Part shown: positions 46,182 to 54,741 of the stretch, piece by piece
Numbering within the stretch: position 1 is the stretch's first letter
How the letters are laid out: each line of letters begins with the position of its first letter
DNA from: Gammaproteobacteria bacterium
GTDB taxonomy: Bacteria > Pseudomonadota > Gammaproteobacteria > HK1
DNA: 64,000 bases
NCBI GenBank assembly: GCA_021773795.1
Contig: JAJFJT010000003.1
Location: 1 to 64,000 of the forward strand
Direction: 5' to 3'
Position numbers and translations under genes: made by a program
The notes under the pieces: generated by a model
What the model saw: only the letters and a program-made list of their open reading frames with translations
Told to the model about the DNA's origin: nothing
The model's database searches: none

Positions 46182-47897
46182 GTGACAGCTAAAGATATTT
46201 TCGGGGGGCTGAAGCACCTCTTTGCCCCATTACTACTGGTTTCCAGCCTGGTGTCGGCGGAACCCGTGGGTAGGGATGAACCGCCGCTGGTTGTGGCGCC
46301 TCATGGCATGGTGGTCAGTGGAGAAGCTCTGGCTACCCGTGTAGGCGTGAACATACTCCGGCGCGGTGGCAATGCCATCGATGCGGCGGTAGCGGTGGGT
46401 TTTGCGCTGGCAGTGACGCTGCCGGATGCAGGTAATCTGGGAGGAGGGGGATTTATGCTGCTGCATCTTGCCGGCAATGGTGAGAGCATCGCCCTCGATT
46501 ATCGGGAAACGGCTCCGGCTGCGGCCAGTGAACATATGTTTGTTGATAACAGTGGTGCGGTGGATATTCAGCGGGCGCGTTTCAGTCATCTGTCTGCGGG
46601 GGTGCCGGGTACCGTGGCCGGACTTGCCTATGCTCTTGCGCACTATGGCAGCCTGTCGCTCAAAGATGTGATGGCCCCGGCCATTCGGTTGGCGGAGGAG
46701 GGCTATCCGGTCAGCGGCGCGCTGGCGGAACTGCTGCTCAAGGATGTTAGGCACCTCGGACGTTCAGCGGCAAGCCGCCATATCTTCTTGCATGAGGATG
46801 CCTCTCCTTATAAGGCCGGTGAACGTTTGCGGCAGCCGGATCTGGCCTGGTCACTGCGGCAAATTGCGGCACAGGGTCCGAAGGCTTTCTATGGTGGGGC
46901 GGTAGGGCAGCGTATCGTTGCGGACATGATGCGTCATGGCGGGCTGATTTCGCTGAATGATCTCAAGCAATATCGCCCGCTACTGCGCACCCCGGTGCGT
47001 GGGCATTATCGGGGCCACGAGATCATTGCTATGCCACCGCCGAGTTCAGGGGGGGTTCATCTGATTCAGATGTTGAATATGCTTGAGGGCTATCCTATTG
47101 CCCGTCTGGGGCACAACAACGGACCTACCCTGCACCTTATGACTGAGGTCATGAAACGCGCCTATGCCGATCGCAGTCGATATTTGGGTGACCCCGATTT
47201 TTCCCCCGTGCCAGTGCGTGGGCTGATATCCAGCGCCTATGCCGATGTTCTACGGCAAGCTATCGATCCGGAGCACGCTACCCCGGTCGATGGCCCGGGA
47301 AATCCCATTCCCTATGAAAGTGCCGAGACCACTCATTTCACCGTGGTGGATCGAGCGGGGAATATCGTGACCAATACCTATACCCTCAATTTTCGCTTCG
47401 GTAGTGGCATCGTGTCTGCGGGTACTGGGATCTTGCTTAATAATGAGATGGATGATTTTTCCGCCCGGGCAGGGGTACCCAATGCCTATGGATTAGTGGG
47501 TGGGCGGGCTAATGCTATTGCCCCGGGGAAGCGTCCCTTAAGCTCCATGACTCCGGTGATAGTGTTTCGAGATGGCAGGCCGGTACTCGCAACGGGTAGC
47601 CCTGGAGGTAGCCGTATTATTACTACGGTGCTGCAGATGCTGATGAATGTCATTGATCACGGGATGAATATTGCTGCCGCCACCGCTGCCTCCCGGATGC
47701 ACCATCAGTGGCGCCCCGATAAGTTATGGGTGGAAACGGGCTTAAGTAGCGCTGCGGCCAAATTTTTAAAAAAAAAGGGGCATCGGTTAATTAGTGCGGC
47801 ACCCATGGGGGTGGCCAACTCGGTGATGTGGACTGATGAAGGCTTGCAGGGGGTGGCAGACTTACGCCGTAGAGGTGGATTGGCCCAAGGCTATTAA
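46182..47897 (+). CDS. ggt: Gamma-glutamyltransferase/glutathione hydrolase
   Basis: This 571-aa periplasmic N-terminal nucleophile hydrolase cleaves glutathione. It has a signal peptide (LKHLFAPLLLVSSLVSA), then GGNAIDAAVAVGFALAVTLPDAGNLGGGGFML. The self-cleavage and catalytic threonine lies in ETTHFTVVDRAGN (Thr383), and RPLSSMTPVIVF plus GSPGGSRIITTVLQ complete the site. GTG at 46182 follows AAGGAAAGGG; longer frames would overlap the PPTase gene. No link to its neighbours is evident. Confidence 0.94.
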   Translation: MTAKDIFGGLKHLFAPLLLVSSLVSAEPVGRDEPPLVVAPHGMVVSGEALATRVGVNILRRGGNAIDAAVAVGFALAVTLPDAGNLGGGGFMLLHLAGNGESIALDYRETAPAAASEHMFVDNSGAVDIQRARFSHLSAGVPGTVAGLAYALAHYGSLSLKDVMAPAIRLAEEGYPVSGALAELLLKDVRHLGRSAASRHIFLHEDASPYKAGERLRQPDLAWSLRQIAAQGPKAFYGGAVGQRIVADMMRHGGLISLNDLKQYRPLLRTPVRGHYRGHEIIAMPPPSSGGVHLIQMLNMLEGYPIARLGHNNGPTLHLMTEVMKRAYADRSRYLGDPDFSPVPVRGLISSAYADVLRQAIDPEHATPVDGPGNPIPYESAETTHFTVVDRAGNIVTNTYTLNFRFGSGIVSAGTGILLNNEMDDFSARAGVPNAYGLVGGRANAIAPGKRPLSSMTPVIVFRDGRPVLATGSPGGSRIITTVLQMLMNVIDHGMNIAAATAASRMHHQWRPDKLWVETGLSSAAAKFLKKKGHRLISAAPMGVANSVMWTDEGLQGVADLRRRGGLAQGY

Positions 47898-48284
47898 GCA
47901 GCCTAAATGTGTGAACTATGTCTCATTATTCCGTAGCTTAGTTAAAAAAGTGAAGAATTGACAATAACTTAAATTCTGTGGGGTTTTTGCCGGAGTCGGT
48001 GTTCCCAACTGCCTTGTCTGGTAGAAAGTTATGGCCGGCGTCCGCCTGCCCACAGGCTATAGCCACATGCTTATTTCACTCCGGGAAGGCGGTTTTGCAA
48101 GCTGTCAAGTCTTGACAACCGCCACCCTGAAGGTAAGAATCCGGCCCGCTACACGTGCACAAATCGGGCTATGTAGACGATTTCGCGTATAGAAAAACGG
48201 AGGGTGTGGGGCTCCCTATACCCTTGGGGTTGGTGCTTAGCAGATGGTCCGCGGCACTAAAAAACAATTGAGGAGTTAGCTTGT
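47898..48284 (+). other. Long leader region before phnD-like gene
   Basis: This 387-bp gap between ggt and the binding-protein gene shows no convincing coding frame. It holds the nested inverted repeat and promoter candidate listed separately (48088-48140). A GC-rich stretch (48031-48060) and the leader to 48284 follow, ending with GAGGAG before ATG 48285. I did not recognise a known riboswitch. Confidence 0.6.
48088..48140 (+). promoter_or_regulatory. Candidate promoter with operator palindrome over the -35 box
   Basis: TGTCAAGTCTTGACA (48103-48117) is a perfect 7-1-7 palindrome, and its right end supplies TTGACA (48112-48117). AAGAAT follows after 17 bp (48135-48140) as a modest -10. Outer arms GGCGGTT (48088-48094) and AACCGCC (48117-48123) enclose the palindrome. 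A repressor bound here would block RNA polymerase. The site lies about 145 bp before the phnD-like start codon, leaving a long 5' leader. Confidence 0.45.
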
Positions 48285-49196
48285 ATGAAAACAGTAAAAG
48301 CGAAACTAATCCTCGCTCTGGCAGTGCCGATGCTGATGTTTGGCAGCATGGCAGCCAAAGCGGATAAGCTGGAAGTTCTGCGTATCGGTCTGCTTCCGAC
48401 CGAGCAGGGTCTGGAGATGGTTAAGCAGTTCGATGATATTGCAAAGCATCTCGCTAAGGCACTTGGTGTGCCTTACAAAATCCAGGTCACCCAGAGCTAC
48501 AACGCGCTGATCGAAGCCATGGACGCAGGTCGTATTGACCTCTCCTACACCGGTGGTGGTGCCTACGTGTCCGCACGTGCCAAGGGCCTCAAGATTGTCC
48601 CGCTGGTGACCGCAGTGTTGCAGGGCCGGACCTACTACAAGTCTTGCCTGATCACACAGCCGAACAGCCCCATCAAGACCATCCAGGACATGAAGGGCCA
48701 CACCTTTGCCTTCGTATCCACTCACTCCACCTCCGGTGGCGTGGGTCCGCGCTACTTCCTCGGCAAGAATGGCATCTCTCCTGAAAAGGATTTCAAGAAG
48801 TTCCTGTATGCAGGTACGCATGACGCCGTGATGCTGGCCGTTATCAACAACAAGGTTGAGTCTGGTGCCGTTGGTGACATCTTCTTCCAGCGTTGGAAGG
48901 ATCGTGGCATGGTGAAGTTCGACCGCTATGACGAGCCCAACAACACCCTGGTGAACGGTCAGTTCCGTATCATTGACTGCATCAAGGTGCCTGGCACCCC
49001 GATGATCGCCCGTGAGGCGCTGGGCAAAGACGTCCTGAAGAAGCTACAGGATGCCTTCGTCAACATGCCGAAGAGTGCGGTAGAGAAGCTGAAATATTAC
49101 GGTGCTACTCAGGGCTTTAACCGTGCTTCGCACGCGGACTATGTGGATCTGGCCGCGATGAAGAAGATGGCCAAAGCCATGAAGAAAAAGAAGTAA
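48285..49196 (+). CDS. phnD: PhnD-like ABC transporter substrate-binding protein
   Basis: This 303-aa periplasmic binding protein has a signal peptide (LILALAVPMLMFGSMAAKA). The phosphonate-binding family pattern is RIGLLPTEQGLEMVKQFDDIAKHLAKALG, then QSYNALIEAMDAGRIDLSYTGGGAYVSARAKG and VSTHSTSGGVGPRYFL. Members bind phosphonates, phosphite, hypophosphite or related anions, so the ligand is open. It has a strong GAGGAG ribosome-binding site and its own terminator, consistent with excess binding protein over permease. Confidence 0.9.
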   Translation: MKTVKAKLILALAVPMLMFGSMAAKADKLEVLRIGLLPTEQGLEMVKQFDDIAKHLAKALGVPYKIQVTQSYNALIEAMDAGRIDLSYTGGGAYVSARAKGLKIVPLVTAVLQGRTYYKSCLITQPNSPIKTIQDMKGHTFAFVSTHSTSGGVGPRYFLGKNGISPEKDFKKFLYAGTHDAVMLAVINNKVESGAVGDIFFQRWKDRGMVKFDRYDEPNNTLVNGQFRIIDCIKVPGTPMIAREALGKDVLKKLQDAFVNMPKSAVEKLKYYGATQGFNRASHADYVDLAAMKKMAKAMKKKK

Positions 49197-49245
49197 GTAA
49201 CATGTAAGATATCTATCACCTGCTAAGCAGAGATAGATATAGTTT

Positions 49246-49288
49246 GGTTACCGGCAGCCTGCCCAAAGTGGGCTGCCGGTAACTTTTT
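49246..49288 (+). terminator. Intrinsic terminator/attenuator after phnD-like gene
   Basis: GTTACCGGCAGCC (49247-49259) pairs with GGCTGCCGGTAAC (49271-49283), followed by TTTTT. It lies between the binding protein and the ATPase gene of the same transporter, so it probably sets their expression ratio. Confidence 0.85.
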
Positions 49289-49444
49289 AGCGGGTCTTGT
49301 TTGTCATCTGGCTGATCGTAGGGCCAGCCAACTATTTAGTCGGGTGTGGGATATTTGTGTCCGGCACCTTTTTCTGTCCGATGAGAGAGCTTCATGGCCC
49401 GCCGGGTCGGGAGTTCTACCTTTGAAGTAGCTGGGGGATGTGCA

Positions 49445-50245
49445 GTGTCCGAGCAAAACGCGGGTTCGCGTAAGCCTAAAATCATAGTCGACCACCTGAC
49501 CAAGTCTTATGACGGTCATATCATTGCTGTGGACGACATCAATTTGAGTATAGACAAGGGGGAATACTGCATTCTCTTTGGCCCCAGTGGTGTCGGTAAG
49601 TCGACCCTGATGCGCCATATCAATTACCTTATCAAGCCCACCAAGGGTGACATCGTCATCGATGGCAAGCGCCTCGGTGAGATGAAAACGAAGGAACTGC
49701 TGAAGCAGCGTTCCAGAATCGGCATGATTTTCCAGGAATTCAACCTGGTGAACCGCATGTCGGTGATCATGAATGTCATGTGCGGCCGCCTGCACTATCT
49801 CAATGCCTGGCGCTCCCTGACCTTCAGTTTTACCCGTGATGACCACGAACGCGCCATTGATTGTCTGCGGCGTGCCGGTCTGCATGAGGAAGAACTCTAC
49901 TTCCGTCGTGCCGATACTCTTTCTGGTGGTCAGAAACAGCGTGTGGCCATTGCCCGCATGCTGATTCAGGAGCCGGAAATCATTCTCGCCGATGAGCCCA
50001 TCGCGGCTTTGGACGTCAAGAATCAGCACATGATTCTCGAACTGATTGGTGATATTGCCCGCCGCGACAACATCACCATCGTCATGACCCTCCATCATCT
50101 GGAGCTCGCCAAGAAGTACGCCAGTCGCATCATCGGTCTGTCCGAGGGCAAGGTTGCCTTTGACGGCCCGGGAGAGAGCCTGGACGAAGCCGCCATCAAC
50201 CGTGTATTCAAAATGGAAGATGGCAAAGTCGTAGGTACGACCTAA
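49445..50245 (+). CDS. phnC: PhnC-like ABC transporter ATP-binding protein
   Basis: This 266-aa ATPase has Walker A GPSGVGKSTLMRHINYL, a Q-loop in IGMIFQEFNLVNRMSVIMNV, signature LSGGQKQRVAIARMLIQEP, Walker B IILADEPIAALD, and an H-loop in VMTLHHLELAKKYASR. IFQEFNLVNRMSV and the overall pattern are PhnC-like. GTG at 49445 follows GGGGGA; ATG at 49394 is an alternative. It overlaps the first permease gene by 1 nt. Confidence 0.92.
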   Translation: MSEQNAGSRKPKIIVDHLTKSYDGHIIAVDDINLSIDKGEYCILFGPSGVGKSTLMRHINYLIKPTKGDIVIDGKRLGEMKTKELLKQRSRIGMIFQEFNLVNRMSVIMNVMCGRLHYLNAWRSLTFSFTRDDHERAIDCLRRAGLHEEELYFRRADTLSGGQKQRVAIARMLIQEPEIILADEPIAALDVKNQHMILELIGDIARRDNITIVMTLHHLELAKKYASRIIGLSEGKVAFDGPGESLDEAAINRVFKMEDGKVVGTT

Positions 50246-51069
50246 TGGCTAAAATATTCGACATTAGCAAGATCGATCTTGAGGGTATAGAGCTCGCGAT
50301 CTATGTACGCCGTAGGGTACGTACGGGTTACGCTATTCTGGTTGCTATCGTCTTGGCGATCGTCTTCTACGCCGCCTATTACACCAACTTCAATCTGGCG
50401 GAACTGGAGCGTGGTTCTCCCCATATATGGAAGCTGCTTGGCCGCATGTTCCCGCCGGATCTTGAGCCTTTGAGTGAAATCTCCGGACCATTGGTTGAGA
50501 CCTTGCAGATGGCCTTGGTGGGAACCACCCTGCCAATTCCGATTGCGATGTTTCTGGCCTTCTATGCGGCCACCAGCACGCGCCGGATCCACTGGTTGGG
50601 TAACCTGGTTCGTGTCGCGTTGAATACCCTGCGTACGATTCCCGAACTGTTGTGGGCGATGATTCTGGTGTCTGCGGTGGGTTTGGGTACCTTTCCGGGT
50701 ACGCTGGCGCTGACCCTGCATAGTACGGGTAGCATGGGTAAGTTCTTCTACGAGACCATTGAGGCCGTGGATGAGGGAATTCTTGAGGCGATGAAGTCCA
50801 CCGGGGCCAATCGCTTGCAGATTTTCTTCTTTGGAATTCTTCCCACCATCTTGCCTAATATCATGTCTGTGGTGTTGTTGTATTGGGATTACAACAATCG
50901 CTCGGCAACGGTACTGGGGCTCGTGGGCGCCGGTGGTATCGGTTTTATCCTCACCTCCGCTATCGCCGAATTTGAATACCAGCAGGCTATTACTGTTCTG
51001 GGCGTGATTGTCATCATCCTGACCGTCATTGACCGGACCAGCGCGGCCGCTCGCAGCAGGATTATCTAG
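50245..51069 (+). CDS. phnE: PhnE-like permease 1
   Basis: This 274-aa inner-membrane permease has a first helix near residue 30 (GYAILVAIVLAIVFYAAYY) and several more after residue 80. The coupling-loop motif EAMKSTGANRLQIFFFGILPTILPNIMS sits near 184, and ATVLGLVGAGGIGFIL near 225 is a PhnE family hallmark. Its ATG overlaps the phnC stop. A second, similar permease follows immediately, so a heterodimeric channel is likely. Confidence 0.92.
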   Translation: MAKIFDISKIDLEGIELAIYVRRRVRTGYAILVAIVLAIVFYAAYYTNFNLAELERGSPHIWKLLGRMFPPDLEPLSEISGPLVETLQMALVGTTLPIPIAMFLAFYAATSTRRIHWLGNLVRVALNTLRTIPELLWAMILVSAVGLGTFPGTLALTLHSTGSMGKFFYETIEAVDEGILEAMKSTGANRLQIFFFGILPTILPNIMSVVLLYWDYNNRSATVLGLVGAGGIGFILTSAIAEFEYQQAITVLGVIVIILTVIDRTSAAARSRII

Positions 51070-51070
51070 C

Positions 51071-51874
51071 ATGGCAAATGAAACCACAGCGAATGCGGTG
51101 CCTATGCCGCACTTTCCCCCGCGCTACACGCCGTTCCGTCTGATTGTTGCGGCGGTTATAGCCGGGATCTACTGGTGGTCTGTTGTCGGGGCGGAATTCA
51201 GCCCCGTCGAGTTGGCCAAGGGGCTCCCGAAGGTATGGGAAACCCTGGTGCTGATGTTCCCACCGAGCCTGGAAGGCTATAAAAGTCTTTGGGTGCCTTT
51301 CTGGGAGACGCTTTACATCGGGATTCTAGCGACCTTCTTTGGTTCCATCATTTCGATACCGGTGGGCTTCCTGGCCTCTCAGAATATGGTGCCTTGGTGG
51401 ATCTATCACCCCGTTCGGATGGTGCTTAATATCTTCCGTGGTGTATCGGAGATTATCTGGGCACTATTCTTCGTAGTGGCGGTAGGTCTTGGTCCCATGC
51501 CTGGCGTGATTGCACTGACTATCTTCTCGGTGGGTATGCTTTCCAAGCTGCTATCCGAGGCGGTAGAGGCCTCTGATATTGGTATGCTTGAAGCGATGAC
51601 CGCTACTGGCGCCAGTCGCTGGAAAGTGTTCTTTTATGGTGCCATGCCGGAGGTGTTTCCCCTGTATATCAGTTACACCCTGTATTACTGGGATCACAAT
51701 ACGCGGCAGGCGACGGTGCTTGGGTTTGTGGGCGCCGGTGGTCTGGGTGTGACCTTGCTCTGGAACATGAGTATGTATGAGTTTGAGCAGGCAACCACCG
51801 TGGTGATTATCATCGTTTGCATGATCACCGTGATTGACCGCCTCTGTCTCAAGATGCGTGAGGCGATTCAGTAA
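51071..51874 (+). CDS. phnE: PhnE-like permease 2
   Basis: This 267-aa paralogue of the preceding permease has TLYIGILATFFGSIISIPVGFLAS, EAMTATGASRWKVFFYGAMPEVFPLYISYTLY and ATVLGFVGAGGLGVTLL. ATG at 51071 is 1 nt after the previous stop; longer frames would overlap it. With the ATPase and binding protein it completes an importer. Two-permease sets are known in phosphonate-type transporters. A strong terminator ends the unit. Confidence 0.92.
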   Translation: MANETTANAVPMPHFPPRYTPFRLIVAAVIAGIYWWSVVGAEFSPVELAKGLPKVWETLVLMFPPSLEGYKSLWVPFWETLYIGILATFFGSIISIPVGFLASQNMVPWWIYHPVRMVLNIFRGVSEIIWALFFVVAVGLGPMPGVIALTIFSVGMLSKLLSEAVEASDIGMLEAMTATGASRWKVFFYGAMPEVFPLYISYTLYYWDHNTRQATVLGFVGAGGLGVTLLWNMSMYEFEQATTVVIIIVCMITVIDRLCLKMREAIQ

Positions 51875-51914
51875 GCGTGACACGATTGTCGCGTTAGTCC
51901 CGCGACGTAGTGAT

Positions 51915-51947
51915 AAAACCGCCCTCCACTGGAGGGCGGTTTTTTTT
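51915..51947 (+). terminator. Intrinsic terminator after transporter operon
   Basis: AAAACCGCCCTCCA (51915-51928) pairs with TGGAGGGCGGTTTT (51930-51943), followed by a T run. It closes the phnC-E-E-like unit before the MFS gene. Confidence 0.93.
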
Positions 51948-52016
51948 GTACCGGGCGTATACTCGTACTCGCCTTATCCCCCTGATCACTCCTCCCTTTA
52001 GAGTATTGTTAAGCTA

Positions 52017-53210
52017 ATGTCCCAGGATACCTCTATTGCACGCTCGAACAGGGTGTTGTTCTCGGCCTCAAGTTGCCACATGGCGCATGACGGCTATAGC
52101 AACTTGTTGTATACGTTAGTGCCCCTCTGGGCCCTGGCCTATGGGTTTAGCGCTACCCAGGTTGGTATTCTGGTGGGGTGTTATGTCGGCGCCATGGCCC
52201 TGTTTCAAATTCCCGCAGGTTTTCTCTCGGAGCGCGTGGGGGAGCGGGTTCTACTGATCGCCGGCATTATGCTGGTGGCTATTGCCTTTACCGCTATTGG
52301 TTTGGTGGAGGCCTACGAAGGTTTTGTGGTGTTGCTGATACTTGCGGGTCTCGGTTCTGGCGTACAGCATCCGCTTTCCTCCAGTATCATCTCTTCGGCA
52401 TTTACCCCTGAGCGGCGGCGTGTGGCACTCGGTGTTTACAACTTTGCCGGCGACGTGGGCAAGGCCTCATACCCGGTATTGGCGGCGGGTTTGATGCTGG
52501 TACTGAGTTGGCGTAGCACCACTTTATTGTTTGGATGCGTCACGGTATTGCTGGGAATGGGGCTTTTCCTGATGCTCCGTCACCTTAAGGTGGGCGAGCA
52601 TCCCGCTCGCTTAAAGCGTCTGGATAGCTCGGAAAAAGCGACTGGTTGGGGGATTTTGCGCCCCCACTCTTTTACCTTGCTGAGCCTGATCGGAATGCTC
52701 GATTCTGCCGCACGCATGGGCTTTCTGACCTTTATCCCCTTTTTATTGGTGGCTAAGGGGATGGGCGTGGAGCAAACCGGTTTTGCCTTTGGCCTGGTGT
52801 TTGTGGGCGGTGCCTTTGGCAAATTCGTATGTGGGATATTGGCGGCTCGTTTGGGGACTATCCGCACCGTATTAATCACTGAGATAGCGACGGGGGCAGG
52901 GATATTACTGGCACTGGTATTACCACTGGAGCCGTTATTCTGGACTTTACCTATCATTGGCGTGGCCATGAATGGAACCTCAACAGTGCTCTATGGCAGC
53001 GTCGCAGATTTCGTTTCCGAGGAACGTCAGGCGCGAGGTTACGGGCTCTTTTACACTCTGCTTTTTGGCGCTTCGGCGCTGGCGCCGGTAACGTTAGGCT
53101 TGCTCAATGACGGCTTTGGTCTCGAATTTAGCATCGCTGCTATCGGGGTGCTGGCGCTATTAACGCTGCCATTGCTCATACCCATGGCGCGCGAGTTGAA
53201 AGCTCCGTAA
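52017..53210 (+). CDS. MFS transporter (fosmidomycin-resistance-like)
   Basis: This 397-aa major facilitator protein has about 12 membrane segments. HMAHDGYSNLLYTLVPLWAL near residue 23 and GFSATQVGILVGCYVGAMALFQIPAGFLSERVGERVLL resemble Fsr-type efflux proteins, whose known substrate is a phosphonate antibiotic. It sits between the phosphonate-type importer and the second dehydrogenase. It could export a product or toxic analogue (inference). Substrate cannot be read from sequence. Confidence 0.83.
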   Translation: MSQDTSIARSNRVLFSASSCHMAHDGYSNLLYTLVPLWALAYGFSATQVGILVGCYVGAMALFQIPAGFLSERVGERVLLIAGIMLVAIAFTAIGLVEAYEGFVVLLILAGLGSGVQHPLSSSIISSAFTPERRRVALGVYNFAGDVGKASYPVLAAGLMLVLSWRSTTLLFGCVTVLLGMGLFLMLRHLKVGEHPARLKRLDSSEKATGWGILRPHSFTLLSLIGMLDSAARMGFLTFIPFLLVAKGMGVEQTGFAFGLVFVGGAFGKFVCGILAARLGTIRTVLITEIATGAGILLALVLPLEPLFWTLPIIGVAMNGTSTVLYGSVADFVSEERQARGYGLFYTLLFGASALAPVTLGLLNDGFGLEFSIAAIGVLALLTLPLLIPMARELKAP

Positions 53211-53593
53211 ACGGGGAAGTGTGCCCTTGGATTTCCACATACTCTCGGCTTTGGCATGAGCAATTGCTCATGCATGGAATGAAAAGACTTCGTTTGAATT
53301 ATGCTGGAAATCGGCATAGGCTCGTCATTCTCTAAGGGGTTTCAGTTCAACCCCTTGATGCGTGTGGATTCCGCCCTGGCCTTCAGCCAGCTAAGAAACC
53401 AATAATACACATCGGATTCAAACGCTTACCGGCTTTCTGGGCGCCTTTTTTCAAGCCCCGCTCCCGGTCGGCTATGGCTGGCGTGTTGCCGGCATTTATG
53501 GAGGCAGCTCAGTTGCTTCCGCGATGCTCTAATATGGCGTGGCGATTAAGCCACGATATCAGTGATTTTTTGTAACCTCTGAGGATAGATGAA
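53211..53593 (+). other. Intergenic region before D-2-hydroxyacid dehydrogenase 2
   Basis: This 383-bp gap has no convincing coding frame. It contains the perfect 20-bp palindrome listed separately, at 53254-53273. The palindrome has no T run after it, so it looks more like a protein-binding site than a terminator. GAGGATAG just before ATG 53594 serves as the ribosome-binding site. Confidence 0.6.
53254..53273. promoter_or_regulatory. Perfect 20-bp palindrome, candidate operator
   Basis: GCATGAGCAATTGCTCATGC is fully self-complementary, lies 44 bp after the MFS stop and about 320 bp before the next gene. With no loop and no T run it fits a dimeric regulator site. No second copy was noticed in the window. 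Confidence 0.45.
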
Positions 53594-54541
53594 ATGACAA
53601 TGAAGGTATGCTTGGTCACCAATGCGAAGGAAGATACCGCTGCTTACACCGACGGGATTTTTCCGGCCGATTCGGAAGTGCTTTTGCTGACCGCTGAAGA
53701 AATGGAAGCGCGGATTGAAGAGATTAACTTCCTCGTCCCCGGTCATATTGATGTCAATGCTGAGTTTCTTAACCGCGCCAAAAACCTGCGTCTCGTGCAT
53801 TGTGGCACTGGCTACAACAACGTGGACCTGGAAGCCGCCAACAAGAACAACTGCTATGTTTGTGTGACCCCGAACGTGGCTGCTACTTCTGTTGCTGAGC
53901 TGGTCTGGAGCTCCTTGAGCTCTCTCAAAAACCACATCGCCGAATTCGACGCCATCCTTAAGGACGGCGGCTGGAAGTCGACCGATTTCATCGGTATTCC
54001 GGAATTCAAGGGCAAGACCTTTGGTGTCGTTGGTTACGGTAACATCGGTCGCGAAGCGGCTCGTATTGCCCGTGGCTATGGCATGACCGTTATCGCCCAC
54101 GATCCCTACTGCAAAGAGACCAATGACGGCACCGCGCTGGTGAGCTTGGATGAGCTGATCAAAAGAGCCGACTTCATCACCCTGCATGTGCTGTTGACTC
54201 CGGAGACCACCGGTCTCTTTGGCGCCGAGCAGTTTGAAGCCATGAAAGACACCGCCATGCTGGTTAATGCATGTCGCGGTCCGGTGGTTGATGAGGCCGC
54301 TCTGGTCGAGGCCCTCAAGGCCAAGAAGATTGCTGGTGCCTGCCTCGACGTGTTCGAGAAAGAGCCACTGGATCCGAAGAGCCCGCTGCGTGATCTGAAC
54401 AACATTGTTCTGACTCCGCACATCGCCTTCTGCTCCAACGAGGCCCTCAAGGGTCGTTACCAGTTCTTCGCCGATAACGCTGCCAAGCTGGTTGCCGGCG
54501 AAGTGCCTAACATGGCCGTGAATGCGGACCAGGTTAGCTAG
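53594..54541 (+). CDS. D-2-hydroxyacid dehydrogenase 2 (block B)
   Basis: This 315-aa NAD(P)-dependent dehydrogenase has VHCGTGYNNVDLEAANKNN near residue 75, Rossmann motif GVVGYGNIGREAARIARGYG near 143, and catalytic Arg in NACRGPVVDE. Glu lies in LDVFEKEPL and His in LTPHIAFCSNEA. It is of the phosphoglycerate/glycerate dehydrogenase type; PtxD, the phosphite dehydrogenase, is a more distant relative. Codons are rich in GGT, CGT and AAC as in highly expressed genes. It has its own terminator and precedes transketolase 2. Confidence 0.87.
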   Translation: MTMKVCLVTNAKEDTAAYTDGIFPADSEVLLLTAEEMEARIEEINFLVPGHIDVNAEFLNRAKNLRLVHCGTGYNNVDLEAANKNNCYVCVTPNVAATSVAELVWSSLSSLKNHIAEFDAILKDGGWKSTDFIGIPEFKGKTFGVVGYGNIGREAARIARGYGMTVIAHDPYCKETNDGTALVSLDELIKRADFITLHVLLTPETTGLFGAEQFEAMKDTAMLVNACRGPVVDEAALVEALKAKKIAGACLDVFEKEPLDPKSPLRDLNNIVLTPHIAFCSNEALKGRYQFFADNAAKLVAGEVPNMAVNADQVS

Positions 54542-54563
54542 TACCGGTTAACACCGTGCTATG

Positions 54564-54598
54564 ACTTGTCCCGGCCTCGTTGCCGGGGCAAGTTTTTT
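54564..54598 (+). terminator. Intrinsic terminator after D-2-hydroxyacid dehydrogenase 2
   Basis: ACTTGTCCCGGC (54564-54575) pairs with GCCGGGGCAAGT (54582-54593), with one T-G wobble, and ends in TTTTTT. Confidence 0.85.
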
Positions 54599-54741
54599 CG
54601 GCTTTTGAGCTGGATTTTTGGGAGGTCTTCCGTACTCCCTCTGTTTGACCCCTCTAAGTGTCGGCACCTTCTCTCTGGGTTGCTGCTCGTCATTTCGGGG
54701 CACACTTAAATACACAAGCTAACGTAATAGCAGGAGTTAAC

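Noticed and set aside
47898-48284. Known riboswitch in the phnD-like leader
   Set aside because: I looked for TPP- and cobalamin-type conserved boxes and found none; the visible structure is better explained by an operator palindrome.
53594-54541. Phosphite dehydrogenase PtxD
   Set aside because: The fold and a PhnCDE-like importer nearby raised the idea. The active-site surroundings and length look like ordinary glycerate/phosphoglycerate-type enzymes, and I could not identify PtxD-specific residues.
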